Under the pieces are notes generated by a model. It did no database searches. It was not told the origin of the DNA and saw only the letters and a program-made list of their open reading frames with translations. Of a DNA stretch of 64,000 nucleotides, positions 42,659 to 55,212 are shown piece by piece. Origin of the DNA: Chaunax sp. Z400 (taxonomy: Eukaryota > Chordata > Actinopteri > Lophiiformes > Chaunacidae); assembly GCA_037577475.1 (NCBI GenBank), contig CM075202.1, positions 7,293,501 through 7,357,500 on the forward strand, given 5' to 3'. The translations under genes and the position numbers were made by a program. Within the stretch, counting starts at the first letter, position 1. Each line of letters starts with the position of its first letter.

Positions 42659-45600
42659 ATGGCATCCGAAGCTGTTTATCTGGTATGTATGCTTTGATTT
42701 CCATGGCTAAGCTCACTTAGCTCCCTGCTGTAAAAGCTCACTGCACTCAATTTGACATTTGACATTTAATTCAAACAAGTGCAATTCAAATTCAAAACAG
42801 CATAAAAACGCACTGCTCTGATTTATTAGGAAAAGTCATGTACGCTGGATTAGACCGGTTAATGTTTTAGTTGGCGGCATTTTACACCAATACAAAATAT
42901 TCTTAAGCAATCCCCTCTTCGTTACATTTTGGTATGCATGTGCTGCAGCCAGTCTAACAAGTACACCATTCTTCGGGTTTTGTTCATCATGGTGCTCTGT
43001 GAGGTTGCATGATTTCTGAGAGTGACATTGTTTGTGTTTCGTCACGTTATGACTGGTTAAACAATGTATTCTTTTCATTCCTTAAAAGGTGTAGAAACAA
43101 TGTTTGTTAATGTTATTCTCCCAAGTATTTCCGTCTGCCATTTTTCTATACTATCTTGCACATGTGAGAAAAAATATCTACCTTTATTTGCAGAGCACCT
43201 TTAATTACGAGTGAACTTAATCTGCTATACATTTTTAAAAAAATGCAGGAAAGTGTTGTAAAGCTATTGCAGTTAACTAGAATTCTGAGGTACTTGTACT
43301 TCCCATTTTATGGTATTGCATGTTGCATACTCCTCCACTAAACAGAAGGCATTTTTTGTACTTTTTAAGTAGAGATGGACTCATGAATTTATTTGGCCCG
43401 TGAATCTGTGCCTGTAGGATATATCAGTATCGCCGGAACCTGGCTGTGTTTATAGTTCAATTTTTGTCACAAGAATATAAGTTAAAACCAGGACAATGCA
43501 CTCTTTTAGTGTTTTAACGTAAGAGATGTGGATGTATGTTTGATTCTAATGTTCCATGATGTTGTTTGCCGTAGCACAGAGAACCCATGCTGAGGAAAAG
43601 AGATGACTTTGAGGACATTCTGGAGGAGAGGAGGCGTTCGAGCGACCTGAGATATGCCCTCAGATGTTACGCTCCTGTACTTTACAAAGGAGTTGAGCCT
43701 TGTAAAGCCAACATGCTGAAGAGCATGGTGCTTCAGTCGGACCAGCTGCGCTACGTCATCAGTCAGGTAAATCAGAAGTTGAGTGAAAGCAGGTTGCAGT
43801 TCTGGTTATAGCAGAATGGTCATAAGGACACTCTGTGGTAGCTTTTTGAGTATTCTGTAGTCTTTTTGTGGTCGAGAGATTCCTCATGTCTATTTCTGCA
43901 TCTACTGTCAAACAGTATACACGAATGTGTAAAAGCAGCTCTGTGCAAATGACACTTTAAACTTTGTTTTCCTCTTTAGGTAGTTGATATGATTAATTTC
44001 AGGTTGCGGGGAAACATTTTCTACTAATTATTAAACCACATTGAAGTTGGTACAGACAGACTTTATTTTTCTAAGAATCACAAGAACATTATTCGCTAAT
44101 TTATCGCAAAATTTACATCATCTACCAAAGAAATACATCTTTGCCTGTCACAAATACACAGCTGGACAGCTGCAAAGTCTTAGAATGTGGACATTATAAA
44201 ATATATAATGCGTTTGTTCATATTTCACATAAACATGTTGCCAAAAAAATGTTCTAACATCTATTTCTGGATGGTGTACCATTTTATTTTGGACTGTCAA
44301 GGTTACCAGAGAGACGGGCAGGTCGTCTGATGACATCCGGGAGGAGGCGTCGGCCATCTTGGAGGAGATGGCTCACAGTCAGCAGCTCAGCACCGTTCGC
44401 TTCTTTGCCTTCACACTCAGCAAGGTTTTTAAAACCTTGTTGAGGAGCATCTGCGTCAATGAGGACGGCATCCAGAGGGTGAGAACACACACACACACAC
44501 TCGCTAGACTCTAAAGTGTGAGTGATAAGTTATTAAGATGACTTGACACGCACATACAGACACACAGCTAATCTTCTCTTTGCTCGGTTGTTAGCTCCAA
44601 CAGGCTATTCAGGAGCACCCAGTAGTCCTGTTACCCAGCCACCGTAGTTACATGGACTTCCTGCTGATGTCATACATCCTGTACACCTACGACCTGCCTC
44701 TGCCTGTCATCGCTGCCGGCATGGGTGAGCATTGAAAAGACCAAGAGTGTGTTGACCACACGGAGATAGCAGATATATACACATGAATATAATACTATGG
44801 CAGAATATTAGAAACACTCCTCTTTATAATGTAGTGCCATCCCGGTTTACACATAAACCTGCAGTTTGTGTTTCCCTGCAGACTTCATGGGGATGAAAAT
44901 TGTTGGGGAGATGCTGCGGATGTCTGGAGCTTTCTTCATCCGTAGGTCGTTTGGTGGAGACAAACTGTACTGGTGTGTCTTTTCAGAGTACGTCAAGACA
45001 ATGGTCAAGGTGAGGATGATTCTCCCTAAATCTTTTTTAGGGAATGACTTCAGTAGTCACTACGCTTCATTTGTGGCCATTTAAGTGTTTGAAACCCTGC
45101 TCTTCAATTTAGAAGAACAACTTTTGTCTGATCGACTATTATTTCTTTATGTTGTAGATGCATAATATTGGAGGTCATTTAAAAATTATTTTTTTTTATA
45201 TATCTTTGTTTTTCAATTTAGAATGGGTTTGCTCCAGTTGAATTTTTCCTCGAGGGAACCAGAAGCCGAACGAACAAGTCTTTGACACCAAAGTTGGGTT
45301 AGTTTCAAGCCCAAGCAACTAAAAGCTCTCCCAGCTCTACATGGAAAACACAATTCTTAATCCACAAGTCACCAATAGAACATCAGATGTTTAATGAGAT
45401 CAGAGTCTGTGTTTTATTTTTCTATGATCTGTCCTGGCAGTATATTTTCTTGTTAAAACATCAGAATCAGGTGTATTAAGGTTGTTAAGGGCACACTGGT
45501 TGTTATATAATTGTCTGTTTGATAATAAAAAGAGATGTGTAGGGTGTTAAAGAAGTACATACAGCGTATGTTGGACATTAAGTGTATCCTTGCATCATTA

Positions 45601-48600
45601 CATATTAGCAAAGTAACGCTGTCCTCTTGCAGGTCTGTTGAATATAGTCATGGAGCCATTTCTTAAAGGGGAGGTGTTTGATGTGAATGTGGTCCCAGTC
45701 AGTATCAGCTATGACAGGATCTTGGAGGAGGCGCTTTACGCCAGAGAACTGCTGGGTGTGCCCAAACCCAAGGAGTCCACTTCAGTGAGTCATTTTAACA
45801 TATGACTTATGATAAATGTAAACAAGTTATGGTCATGCAAAGCTTTTAAAAAAAAATCTTGAAATAACACGTCATAGTTTGCAGCAAGAATAAAGATTGT
45901 AAGTATGTCACTATGGTCATCTCTCCTTTGTAGGGCCTGTTTAAAGCCAGAAAGGTCCTCAGTGAAGATTACGGCAGTATCCATGTGTACTTTGGTCAAC
46001 CTGTGTCTGTTAGGAGTTTAGCCCAGGGCAGAGCTAACCGCTGCCAGTTCAACCTGGAACCAAGGTATGATATATATATACTGTGTGTGTGTGTGTGTGG
46101 TAACACATCTCATTTAGCACTGATCACATGTCTGTCCGCACTCAAGTGAGTGAGTGTTCATATTTTGTAAAAACACTAAATATTAACATCATAATATAGT
46201 TAGCAAAAGTGAAAGTACTCATTATACAGAATGGTCCATTTCAGAATCATGTATAGTATATTATTAAATTGTAATTATTGATTTATTCATGTGTACTTTT
46301 ACTTTAATGTTGCATTTGGTAAAGTTGGAGTTAATTTTAGTTTGTATACTGCATGTTAGCATAACATAATCATTTTCATAGTCAATGTATGTCTGGTATT
46401 AATTATCTAAATTTGCAAAGTAAACAGTAAGTGAAGCTTACAAGAAAGTACAATATTTACCTTTGATATGTCACGGAGTAGAAGTATAAAGTAACATAAA
46501 ATGGAAATACTCAAAGTACATTTACATCACAATTGGTACTTACTTGCAGTTATATTCCACCAGAACCTATCACGTGGATTTAGACCCATTTGAAACATGG
46601 TCATGATCTTTAATGGGTGTTTAAAGATTTGGGTGGGAAAAAAAAACCCGAAAAAAAAAACCAAACCCACATCTTAAGTGTAAGTTTTCCGTTTTCAGAC
46701 ACATCCCCAGGAAACCCAGCGAGGAGATCCAAAGCTTTGTGAACGACTCGGCCTACAAGCTGGTGAGGGCTCAGGAGGAGAACATGGTCCTGAAGCCGTG
46801 GGTCCTTCTGGTCTCCCTGCTGCTCCAGAACCACCACCAGAGCCCGGGGGCGGGGCAGAAACAGGGGATGGCGCTGGATGAGCTGATTGCACAAGCTGTG
46901 TGGCTCAGGGACGTTTCCCGGGAGTACGGAGCTTTCCTCCACTGGCCCGGTATATGAACCCAGTACCTGTCCTCAAGTGTTTCTCTGTGTGTCGATTAAT
47001 TTATAGAGCTCTGATAAAGTTTAAAGTGTGGTGTTAAATATTCCTGATAAAATCCTAGAGCATCACTAATATGGAGCGAGGAGAGTCAGATTAGAAACAG
47101 CTGACTACTCACATTTGCATATTAATGAAGTTTGATAATTCGATGCGATCTCGATAAAGTGAGATCCACTGAATTCTTCACCGTCGTCATCTTCTTTCAG
47201 CCCACACGCCTCCGTCAGAGGTGGTTTCCTCCAGTCTTTCCCTGCATCAAGGTCTAGTGAGGATCTGTGAGGGCAGAGTCCAGCTAGCAGTGGAGCAAGG
47301 TTTGAATTTGTTTGTGTTGCCTCGATTTCTGTGTTTTGTTTCTGTTTGTCATTTTTAAGTGCAGTCCTTTCAAAGTAAAGTTACAGAGTACATATAAGGC
47401 GTCTAGCTGACACTTACACAGTCCCAGTACATACACTACTAATTTCTGGCGATCATACGAAAGTAAACTGCTTGAAAAAAGTCTCTGTGGTAAAAGTGTG
47501 TTTTAAAAAGTATTGGATGTACATCAGATTTAGTGTTTTTGAAACAGAGAAGAAGAATACTTCACTGATCTGTTTTTGAGCCAGTTGTGTGGGAGAGGGA
47601 TGAGTTGATCAAATCATGCAAGAACAATTCCTGCAACACCGTCCAGCTTGCAGAATTACATTTATTTGCAATGTTTCAGTTCTAGACCTTCATCAGGCAA
47701 ATGGTTTGAGACAACAGAGAAGCAATCTTACATTTTGGAGGGGCGGAATAAATGCCACCAATCACACTGGCACAGACATCAAATGTATGGAACTAGAAAA
47801 GTTATCCAGTGACAATTATAACTATATATATAGTAACAAGCGTGAATGTGCCACAGGATTATCACTTGCATAGGCAAATCCCAATAAAATGAACTAGTAA
47901 AATAACCAAAGGTTGAAATGCATTCATAGGTAAAGCACATTGCAAATATCACAGGATACATTAGTAGATGAACCTGTGAGGATTAAAAGAAACAAGTGAA
48001 AAACTGCATTCATAGATAAATTGAAACCTAAATATTAGAAGCAACAGGATCTCATGAAATGACCTCACTATAGTGTCTTATAAACCCTTCATCAAATGTT
48101 ACACACTGCTTGTTATGAATGCTTAAGGGATTAAAGTGTTTCCAAAGCAAGAAATGATAAAAAAAACAAAAAAAAAACTGTTGCACCTCCTTCTGTCTCA
48201 AAGTAGGACAACAGGTGATACCAGGGAAGCCTCACAGCAAAGAAGAGGAGCTTTTGAACCAGGCAGTCGTCATGCTCTCCTGCGCCTCCTACAGGAACCA
48301 AGGGCTGCACGTGTTTCTCCGACCGGCTCTGCTGGCCTCCGCCGTCCACGCTGCATCCTCCAACGTGAAACGTAAGACTGCAACAACACTGTGATTAAAG
48401 AAAAAACAAACAAACCCTACAGTAGGTATTTATTTTACCTTAAGAGATAAAGCCATTAAAAACTTCCTCAATATAGAGCAGATTTATTCAGATACATTGG
48501 CCGGTTCTCCTGCACGTTCGTTATGTTTTTTGTTTTTCAGAGGAGGTCTTCAACAGTTTCAGCTCACTAAGAAACATGTTCTCCAATGAGTTCATCCTCT

Positions 48601-49825
48601 GTCCTGGAGCTACAGTGCAGGTAAAGAACAACTTTTTAAATACCGTTACACTAGAGGCTTCAGTTGAACGTCTGTAGTGCATCTATTGTATGAACATTCA
48701 GACATGGATCACTGGTTTTATATTTCATTCATGTCTCGTAGGACTTTGAGGAGGCCTGTTACCTGCTGGTGAAGACTGGAGCTCTGCAGATCACCCAGCA
48801 TGACGTCCTGGTAACAGAAACGGGACACAGAACACTGGCCTTCCTCACCAGTATGCTAGATCCATTCTTGCAGGGCTACCAGGTGAGGGAGGAACACAGT
48901 AATGCTTTGTAAATGTTGTCCATGTCATGTCTTGTATGCAGAAAGGTGATTGTGTTCACATTAGGTCCATAGGTTGACTGTTCATTTTCCAGGTATCATT
49001 TTATGACAGTTTTACATGTTGATGATGTTTACAGGCGGGCACATGCATAAACATGCACGTGAAAGTTAAAGTACATGCAAACATACAGTTTGTGAGTGTT
49101 AAACTGTACTGATCCTCTAGAGGGTGCTCTTAACATATCATATCTTTGCTTGTTTGTTTTTGTGCTTGCGCTCTCAGGTTGTGTGCAGGTTCCTGTGTGA
49201 AGAGGCCACCGAGACTCTGACAGAAAAACAGTTTATTCCCGTTGTCCGCAAGTTCATCATCAAACAACTTCTAGCAGGTTTTTTTCTTCACATTTTTCGA
49301 CTCATTTTTTTCCTGACTTGTGTTTTTAGCTCAATTAATCATGTGCTGTCATCCAGGTCGTCTAAGACGCGCCGAGGTGCTGTCATCTGACCTCCAGAAG
49401 AACGCTCTGGCAGCTTTGCTGAGGCTTGGAGCTGTACAGAAAATCAAAGGGTATGTTTGGTTTGGATCATCCGTGTGTCCAGTTAGGCAGCAAACATCTT
49501 CTGGAAACTTCCTGAATGTTTAATACCACATGTATGGCACATGCATATGAAGTATGTATGATGATACAGATACCTATAATCAATGATTTTATTTATATGT
49601 TATGTTTATTTTTTCCCCCTCTTTTCTCAATGGCATGAAGGTTTAAATCTGAGCTAATTGGTGCAATCATTTTCCTTTTTGGGTGAAACTGTCGTCGTGT
49701 TGTTCACTATTACTTCACTTCTCTCCCAGTACATTTTTGTGGGCATGAAAAGTGACATTTAAGAAGTCAGTCGCATCAATTTGAAGAGACGATCTCCTTT
49801 CAATTCTGGATAATCCAGACAGCAC

Positions 49826-49862
<37 letters not shown>

Positions 49863-50099
49863 TCACTGAAATAACCGTCACTGTTTCTACTCCAGAGCGG
49901 CGCAGGGGACTTTAAAGGTCAACAAGGTGCTGGTGAACTCATTGCAAGACACTCTGGGTAAGAAACGAGCTCTCTGAGCGCCCAGCAGGAATAAATGGTG
50001 TTTTGCTTCCCTCCCGGCCTTTTAAAACAAATGTCAAATTTGTCTGTTTGTCCAGGAGGAAAAGTCCCCACTCAGAAAGCTGTCGCTGCTCGCCTCTAA
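42659..50099 (+). CDS. GNPAT: GNPAT, peroxisomal dihydroxyacetone-phosphate acyltransferase
   Basis: Coding exons: 42659-42682, 43575-43766, 44302-44478, 44595-44724, 44882-45009, 45222-45297, 45633-45784, 45934-46064, 46699-46949, 47201-47299, 48207-48371, 48541-48620, 48742-48882, 49178-49277, 49357-49450, 49896-49957, 50056-50099. The frame is continuous: 681 aa, against 680 in human. It acylates dihydroxyacetone phosphate with acyl-CoA, the first step of ether-lipid and plasmalogen synthesis, inside peroxisomes with AGPS. Acyltransferase motif I is His147-x4-Asp152 (PSHRSYMDF), motif II GAFFIRR (190-196), motif III FLEGTRSR (226-233), motif IV VVPVSISY (262-269). The protein ends Ala-Arg-Leu, a PTS1 variant where human has Ala-Lys-Leu. 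The first exon encodes only eight residues (MASEAVYL), so the N-terminus is shorter than in mammals. The exon 3 acceptor is AAG and the exon 14 donor is GTTTTT, both weak but required by the reading. Confidence 0.95.
42683..43574 (+). other. GNPAT: GNPAT intron 1
   Basis: Donor GTATGT, acceptor CCGTAG. Contains a repeat fragment at about 43285-43375 (GAGGTACTTGTACTTCCC ... ACTCCTCCAC) of the same family as 3384-3600. Nothing else seen. Confidence 0.6.
43285..43375. repeat. Fragment of the AGTACTTGTACTTC-type dispersed repeat
   Basis: Shares TACTTGTACTTC, the TTTTATG string and the CTCCAC ending, in the same order and orientation as the copy at 3384-3600, with substitutions. It lies in GNPAT intron 1. 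Confidence 0.5.
46065..46698 (+). other. GNPAT: GNPAT intron 8
   Basis: The donor GTATGA is followed immediately by (AT)n and (GT)n tracts (46068-46099). From about 46200 to 46530 strings such as AAGTGAAAGTACTCATTATA, GTAGAAGTATAAAGTAACAT and GGAAATACTCAAAGTACATT look like the reverse orientation of the AGTACTT-type repeat. Confidence 0.55.
47300..48206 (+). other. GNPAT: GNPAT intron 10
   Basis: Donor GTTTGA, acceptor AAGTAG. Contains a repeat fragment at 47615-47720; the rest is AT-rich with no other recognisable element. Confidence 0.55.
47615..47720 (-). repeat. Dispersed repeat fragment (GATGAAGGTCTAGAACTGAAAC type)
   Basis: On the minus strand it reads CCTGATGAAGGTCTAGAACT, GAAACATTGCAAATAAATGT and GCAAGCTGGACGGTG. 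This is a familiar fish interspersed repeat with the pattern 'CTGAAGAAGGTCT...GAAACGTTG..AATAAA'. It lies in GNPAT intron 10. Confidence 0.5.
49829..49859 (+). repeat. Poly(A) tract, 31 bases
   Basis: An uninterrupted A-run ends 36 bases before GNPAT exon 16 (49896). It may be a retroposon tail, but no element body was recognised before it. The remaining pyrimidine tract (CTGTTTCTACTCCAG) is intact. Confidence 0.9.
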
Positions 50100-50907
50100 T
50101 CCGCTTGGCCTCGTGAGGGGGGGGCCATGAGGAGTCAAATCTTTGTCTCAGCTCTTCTCTGCCAAACTGTTTTCTGTGAGAGATGGAACAAAAAACCTTT
50201 TCATATATGTTCCTAACGCAGATACTCAGTGATGCCTTTGTAGGTATACAGCTATGCTCTTTGGCTCATTCTGAATAACTGACCTTTTGCTATGTGCAGC
50301 CTTGTGAAAGCTTCTGAATGTGCGGACTCCACTCGCGATAGTGGACATTCTCCATTAATGCATTTTACACATATCTGCTAACACTCTGTAGCTTTTCTTT
50401 GTGTTATTTTCAATCTGCTTTTTCATCTGAGCTTCACTCTGGTTCTCTCTCTCTCTCTCAGGCTTATCTCTTTTTTTGAGCACTTTAATGACTTTATTCA
50501 TGTAATGTGGTGTGGATCTATACCTTCACCTTCTTTTGACCTGCGGTTTCCTCCTTTTTTTCCCATTTTTTTCCTTTTTTTTGGGGGGGGGGTGAAAGAT
50601 GTGGGTGGTGTTTATTTGATTTTTTTGGTGAAAAGGTGATTTTTCTTTTACACTTCATGAACAAGAGCCAATATATTTGAGTCGCACTTGCCAAAGAGCC
50701 AAGGCCTACTTGTACCAGGTGTCGTAGCTGAATTTAAACCACCCTGGTTGAAGTTTTTCCACCCACCCTCAGGCCTTTTGCCAACACTCCCAAGCTTCAC
50801 GGAGAAGCAGTACATTCATCTTTGTTTACACACTGGAGATAATGCCTCTAATGCCAATGTCACATAGTTGCCAAACTCCATGAAAAAACCTTCAAATTGT
50901 TATATTG

Positions 50908-50938
50908 AATAAACTACCAGTTACACCAAAGCAATAAA
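50908..50938 (+). terminator. GNPAT poly(A) signals
   Basis: Two AATAAA hexamers (50908-50913 and 50933-50938) lie about 810 and 835 bases after the stop codon, followed by T/TG-rich sequence. They would end a 3' UTR of about 850 bases. The 3' UTR has a G-run (50582-50591) and several T-runs. Confidence 0.5.
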
Positions 50939-52189
50939 TTTTTGTTTGCTCTTGGAAATAATTGAAGTCTAGAATAGTTTATGAAATTGCTTCACAGCCA
51001 CTTTTTTTTTTTGGTCAGAGTATATTTAGTTGTTTAATGTTCAAGCCTTTATTTGTTGTCAAAGCAACACGATATCATTTTGTTACAAGGGAGAGAATAA
51101 AGGTAAATATAAAGGAAAGTATAGGAGCAGTATCTTCAAAACAGAAACTCAGATGAACGCTAATAAAATGTCTATGAAGCAGAAAAAAAACTCGTCAAAA
51201 AAGAATTTAGGGCGTTTTTTTTTTGTCTAAGACTCAGGATTATAAACTTTATTAATTACATTTGTTAAATCAAATTTTCCAAATTAAATTAGTTACAAAA
51301 TCTTCATTTTGAGGCCAATTATTTGCTAGTGAACTATCAGTGTTGTCGTGTTGACCTTCATCATTTCAGTGTTGGCAGCAGAGCGAGGTTTTACAGAAAT
51401 AGGCAACAACACAGAGCACTTCTCAACAACAACAACTAATGGCAGAACCAACCACAGGATCTCCTCCAAGAAGCCTTGATTATTGTTTGAAAATGCTTCA
51501 CATCGGCGACAATAGTAAGATGACGCAATTTTTGATACGTCCCTTTTAGAAATAGAACCACGTTCACTGAACAACTTGCGTTAGGATAGGAAGTTGTTAA
51601 ATCAAACCCTTCCTCTCAGGCTTCACTCTGTGAGTGTTAGTCGCCAACAACAAAGCACCTCTGCATCGAAGATATGTTTGTACAACAACGATCTGCATGT
51701 CAACACACATCATCCAAAGTATGGGTTTATTTGTAGTTATATTATTTGTTTTTTCAGCATTAATAACAGATTTTATACTGTATCATGTCTAAATGTTTGA
51801 CTCCTGTATGTGTGTGTCTGAGTGCATCACTACATTTAACTATACGTAAGTGTGTTTGTATTGGGTTTGGCATTTTGTTACCAAATGTACAGGCTAATGA
51901 AATACTACAGCATGTTAATAAAGTGTTTTGAAATACACATTGCAGCCCAGATTATGTCTTACTTGAAGATGAACTGGGTTGGGGGTGCGGGTGGGGGATT
52001 TAAACACATTTTTTGGGACTCCTATTTATTCGTTTGTTTCTATTCATTGAATTAATTGTAATCGATTCTAGATTCTAAACTTGGATTTGCTCGTTTCATC
52101 AAACTGTGTAATATAATGGAACGCGGGGGAATGGACCAATCACAGTTATTCTTCTGACTATCTGGGCGTGGACCTGTGCAATCAAGTGA

Positions 52190-52365
52190 AAGTGGGCTTG
52201 AACTTAGATCCGGATCATCACCAGAATTTAATCGCCTCTAGGATATGCTAGGGTCCATCTTTGGTGACAATGTCATGCAAATCCATCCATTAGTTTTTGC
52301 GTAATCCTGCTGACAAACAGACGAACAAACTGAACCAATCACATGACCTCCTTGGCGGAGGTAAT
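52190..52365 (+). repeat. Dispersed repeat copy ending in CTCCTTGGCGGAGGTAAT
   Basis: Runs from TTAGATCCGGATCATCACCA through AATCCATCCATTAGTTTTTG, CGTAATCCTGCTGACAAACA and GACGAACAAAC to ACCTCCTTGGCGGAGGT, a short inverted repeat. The order CTGACA / CAAAC / CCTTGGC(G/A)GAGGT recurs at 62415-62595. It is a high-copy fish repeat of unassigned class. Confidence 0.7.
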
Positions 52366-53028
52366 GATACCGATGTGATTCCAAATGTGATACATTTTAT
52401 GAGGTGCAAAGGGACTTTTGCCTTCACCTGCAATGACATAATGAGTTAACTGAGCTCAGTGAGTGTTGTCTAGTTCTATATGGTTTATGATATAGTCTGG
52501 AAGGTGTTATTGTGCATCAAATATTCACATGCAGTCAAGTGTAGCTGTTAGGTATTTGCTGGGAGAGATCTGCATATATGCAACCTCTAGGTGTCAGACT
52601 TGCCTCTCTGTGAACCCCTTTGTTCATGACAGGTTGTTGATGCACACACACACACACACACACATACCCACACTCACACACACTATCACAGCAGCGTTTT
52701 TCATCATGTTTTGTGGCTGTGCTGCTGAGTAAGAGAGTGCTGCCAGCAAATCCACCACTTTTCATCCATATTGCCCTTTCTCTCATACTCACCCAGTCTC
52801 TGACAAATTATAGTTTCATCTAAAGTTACCATACCGAATTGCTTATATACACACTCCAGTCCATCTATCCACCAATCCATCCATCCACCCACCCATTTCC
52901 TCCTCCTGCTTTCTCCTTCCCCCCCATCCATATCCGTCTCCCTGATGGCGGTGTATAACAGCGTCAGCCACAGTCATATCAGCACTTTATCGGCTACATT
53001 ATAACAAACTGCGTCGAGGGGAGGGGGC

Positions 53029-53068
<40 letters not shown>

Positions 53069-55103
53069 ATCTAGACATATACAAGAGGGCAACACAACAA
53101 TAAACTGCTCTCTGACCTGTGGCAGCCACTGGGAAACAAAAGAAACAGCCAGCTGCCGTTCCAGAGGTACAGTATCCTTTAAGTCTGGCATTTAATATTC
53201 CTTTACTTAGTGTTTATGTGTGTAGATGTGTGTGTGTGCAAGTGTGGCTAAGTGCACACTAGCCATGGTGTTGTGCCTCGAGGGGTTGCAGAGGTCTGTA
53301 TGTATATAGATGGAAAGAAAAAGGGACCCTGGTGTATAATGTTTCAGCAGTTAACCTTAATGCAATGTTGATGGATTTAGCTCATTGGCTCCAGCAGATT
53401 CTGTTCATCAGCGCCGTGCTGGAGGCTGAGCATTTACATAGAGTATATGCAGGCCTGCAAGGGATCCCTGTTGAGCGGTCAGGACATCCCATATTTTACA
53501 ATATTTTCCTGATTAAACCAGATACAGAAAGGTTACCAGCTCTTAAGTATTCTCCCTTCAAACCACTCATCTGATTCTTTCTTGAGAGCCGGCCCTCGCA
53601 GGGGATAACTTTTCACGGCTCAGGAACTGTAATCAAATATCATCCATAAATTGCATGAAAATTCAACAGCGAGTTCCAGCAGTTTGAAGTAAAAAAAAAA
53701 AAAGAAGAAGTATTTTCCAGTTGAAAAAATAGCTTAAAGATGCCCTAAAGGAGCACAATTAAAACAAAAAAAAAGTGTCTTAAATGATCCAGCTTTTGTT
53801 TTTTCCTCATAGTTGTGTACTGGTGACTGACGTTCCCACAGTATTTAGTGCATGAATCCCCAGTATAACCACTTCCTTTTTAATTCTGAGAAATGCGAGT
53901 GCCATGGGGACCATTTGAAGCCTCAGAGCTGCATCAAAGTGTTTTCATTATGATGGATATTTTATTTAGAAGGAAAGCGATCGTTTCTGCGTATTGTTGT
54001 AGGGAGGAGAGCCATCTGACAGTGGTGCCAACAAATTAAGTGCATTTACTCAGCCCCTCTGTGTGAGCACATCTCGAGGCACTCATACTGCCATTACTTT
54101 ATACGGCTCGTTCACTACATTTCAGAGGGACGTGTTTTCTTTTTCTTTATTTTATCATGACTTTTCAGATTCAGATATGAAATAAAAACACCTTATGAAA
54201 CACAATGAATTGATAAAGATTAAACAAGTGGTTCCCAGCCCTTTTGGGTGTGTAGTTTTGCCCCCGTGTTACTTTTCATAGGTCTCTTCAGACTTTTAGA
54301 CCCCTAATGATTCTCAGATGACTTAATTCAAATATTCAACAGCCACAGGGAACAAAATATCATTGATATTTCAAACAATTTCCACATTTTGCTGATAACA
54401 TTTTTGTATTTTTATTCAGGTACAGTTTTAAATGTTGACTTGTTACTTGTAGTTTTTAATCTGTTTTGGCATTGGTACTTTTGTTACTTTTAATGGATCC
54501 TTAAATTAAACTTTTAAATTGGAGACAGATGTATATTTCCATTTCCCCCCCCCACACATACAGTATGAATGTGGTGCACTGCAGAAATTTCTAGCTTCTT
54601 TTCGTTCTAGCTCTAGCTTTGGAACATGAGGGAGTTTTATGTCATGACTCTGGGGCATTGGAACGACTAACATTAATGCTTTTATCACACTTTTTACTTC
54701 ACACCTTAAAGCATTAAAATGATCAGATGTTGTTGCCAGATGCATTTTAATGCAACATCAAACATCAAACATCTGTACAAACATCTGTGGTATTGTGAAT
54801 ATTTGGTCATACTCAATTTAACATTTGCCTGTCCGGATAAGACCAGTGGTTTTGTCACTCAGCGCCAATTCTTGTTAATGCATTCCTCTTTTTCTAATCT
54901 ATAACACATCAAAGATAATCTCTTCTAAAATCAGTGATTAGTGCTGAATGAAAACATTTGCATTTTTAACCATGTTTGCATAATGCAGCCGCACAAGTGG
55001 CTAATAGGCTGTGCTAATGCCTGCAATTAGCCCAAGTATGATTTCCCATTCAGAGTAGCACATTTGATTTTAATCTTTAATGCACGAGAATTCCCACACT
55101 TAA

Positions 55104-55212
<109 letters not shown>

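Noticed and set aside
46610..46942. 110-codon minus-strand frame opposite GNPAT exon 9
   Set aside because: Shadow of a strong coding exon that aligns with GNPAT on the + strand.
53332..53574. 80-codon frame in the region downstream of GNPAT
   Set aside because: No recognisable domain or neighbouring exon; codon use is not distinctive.
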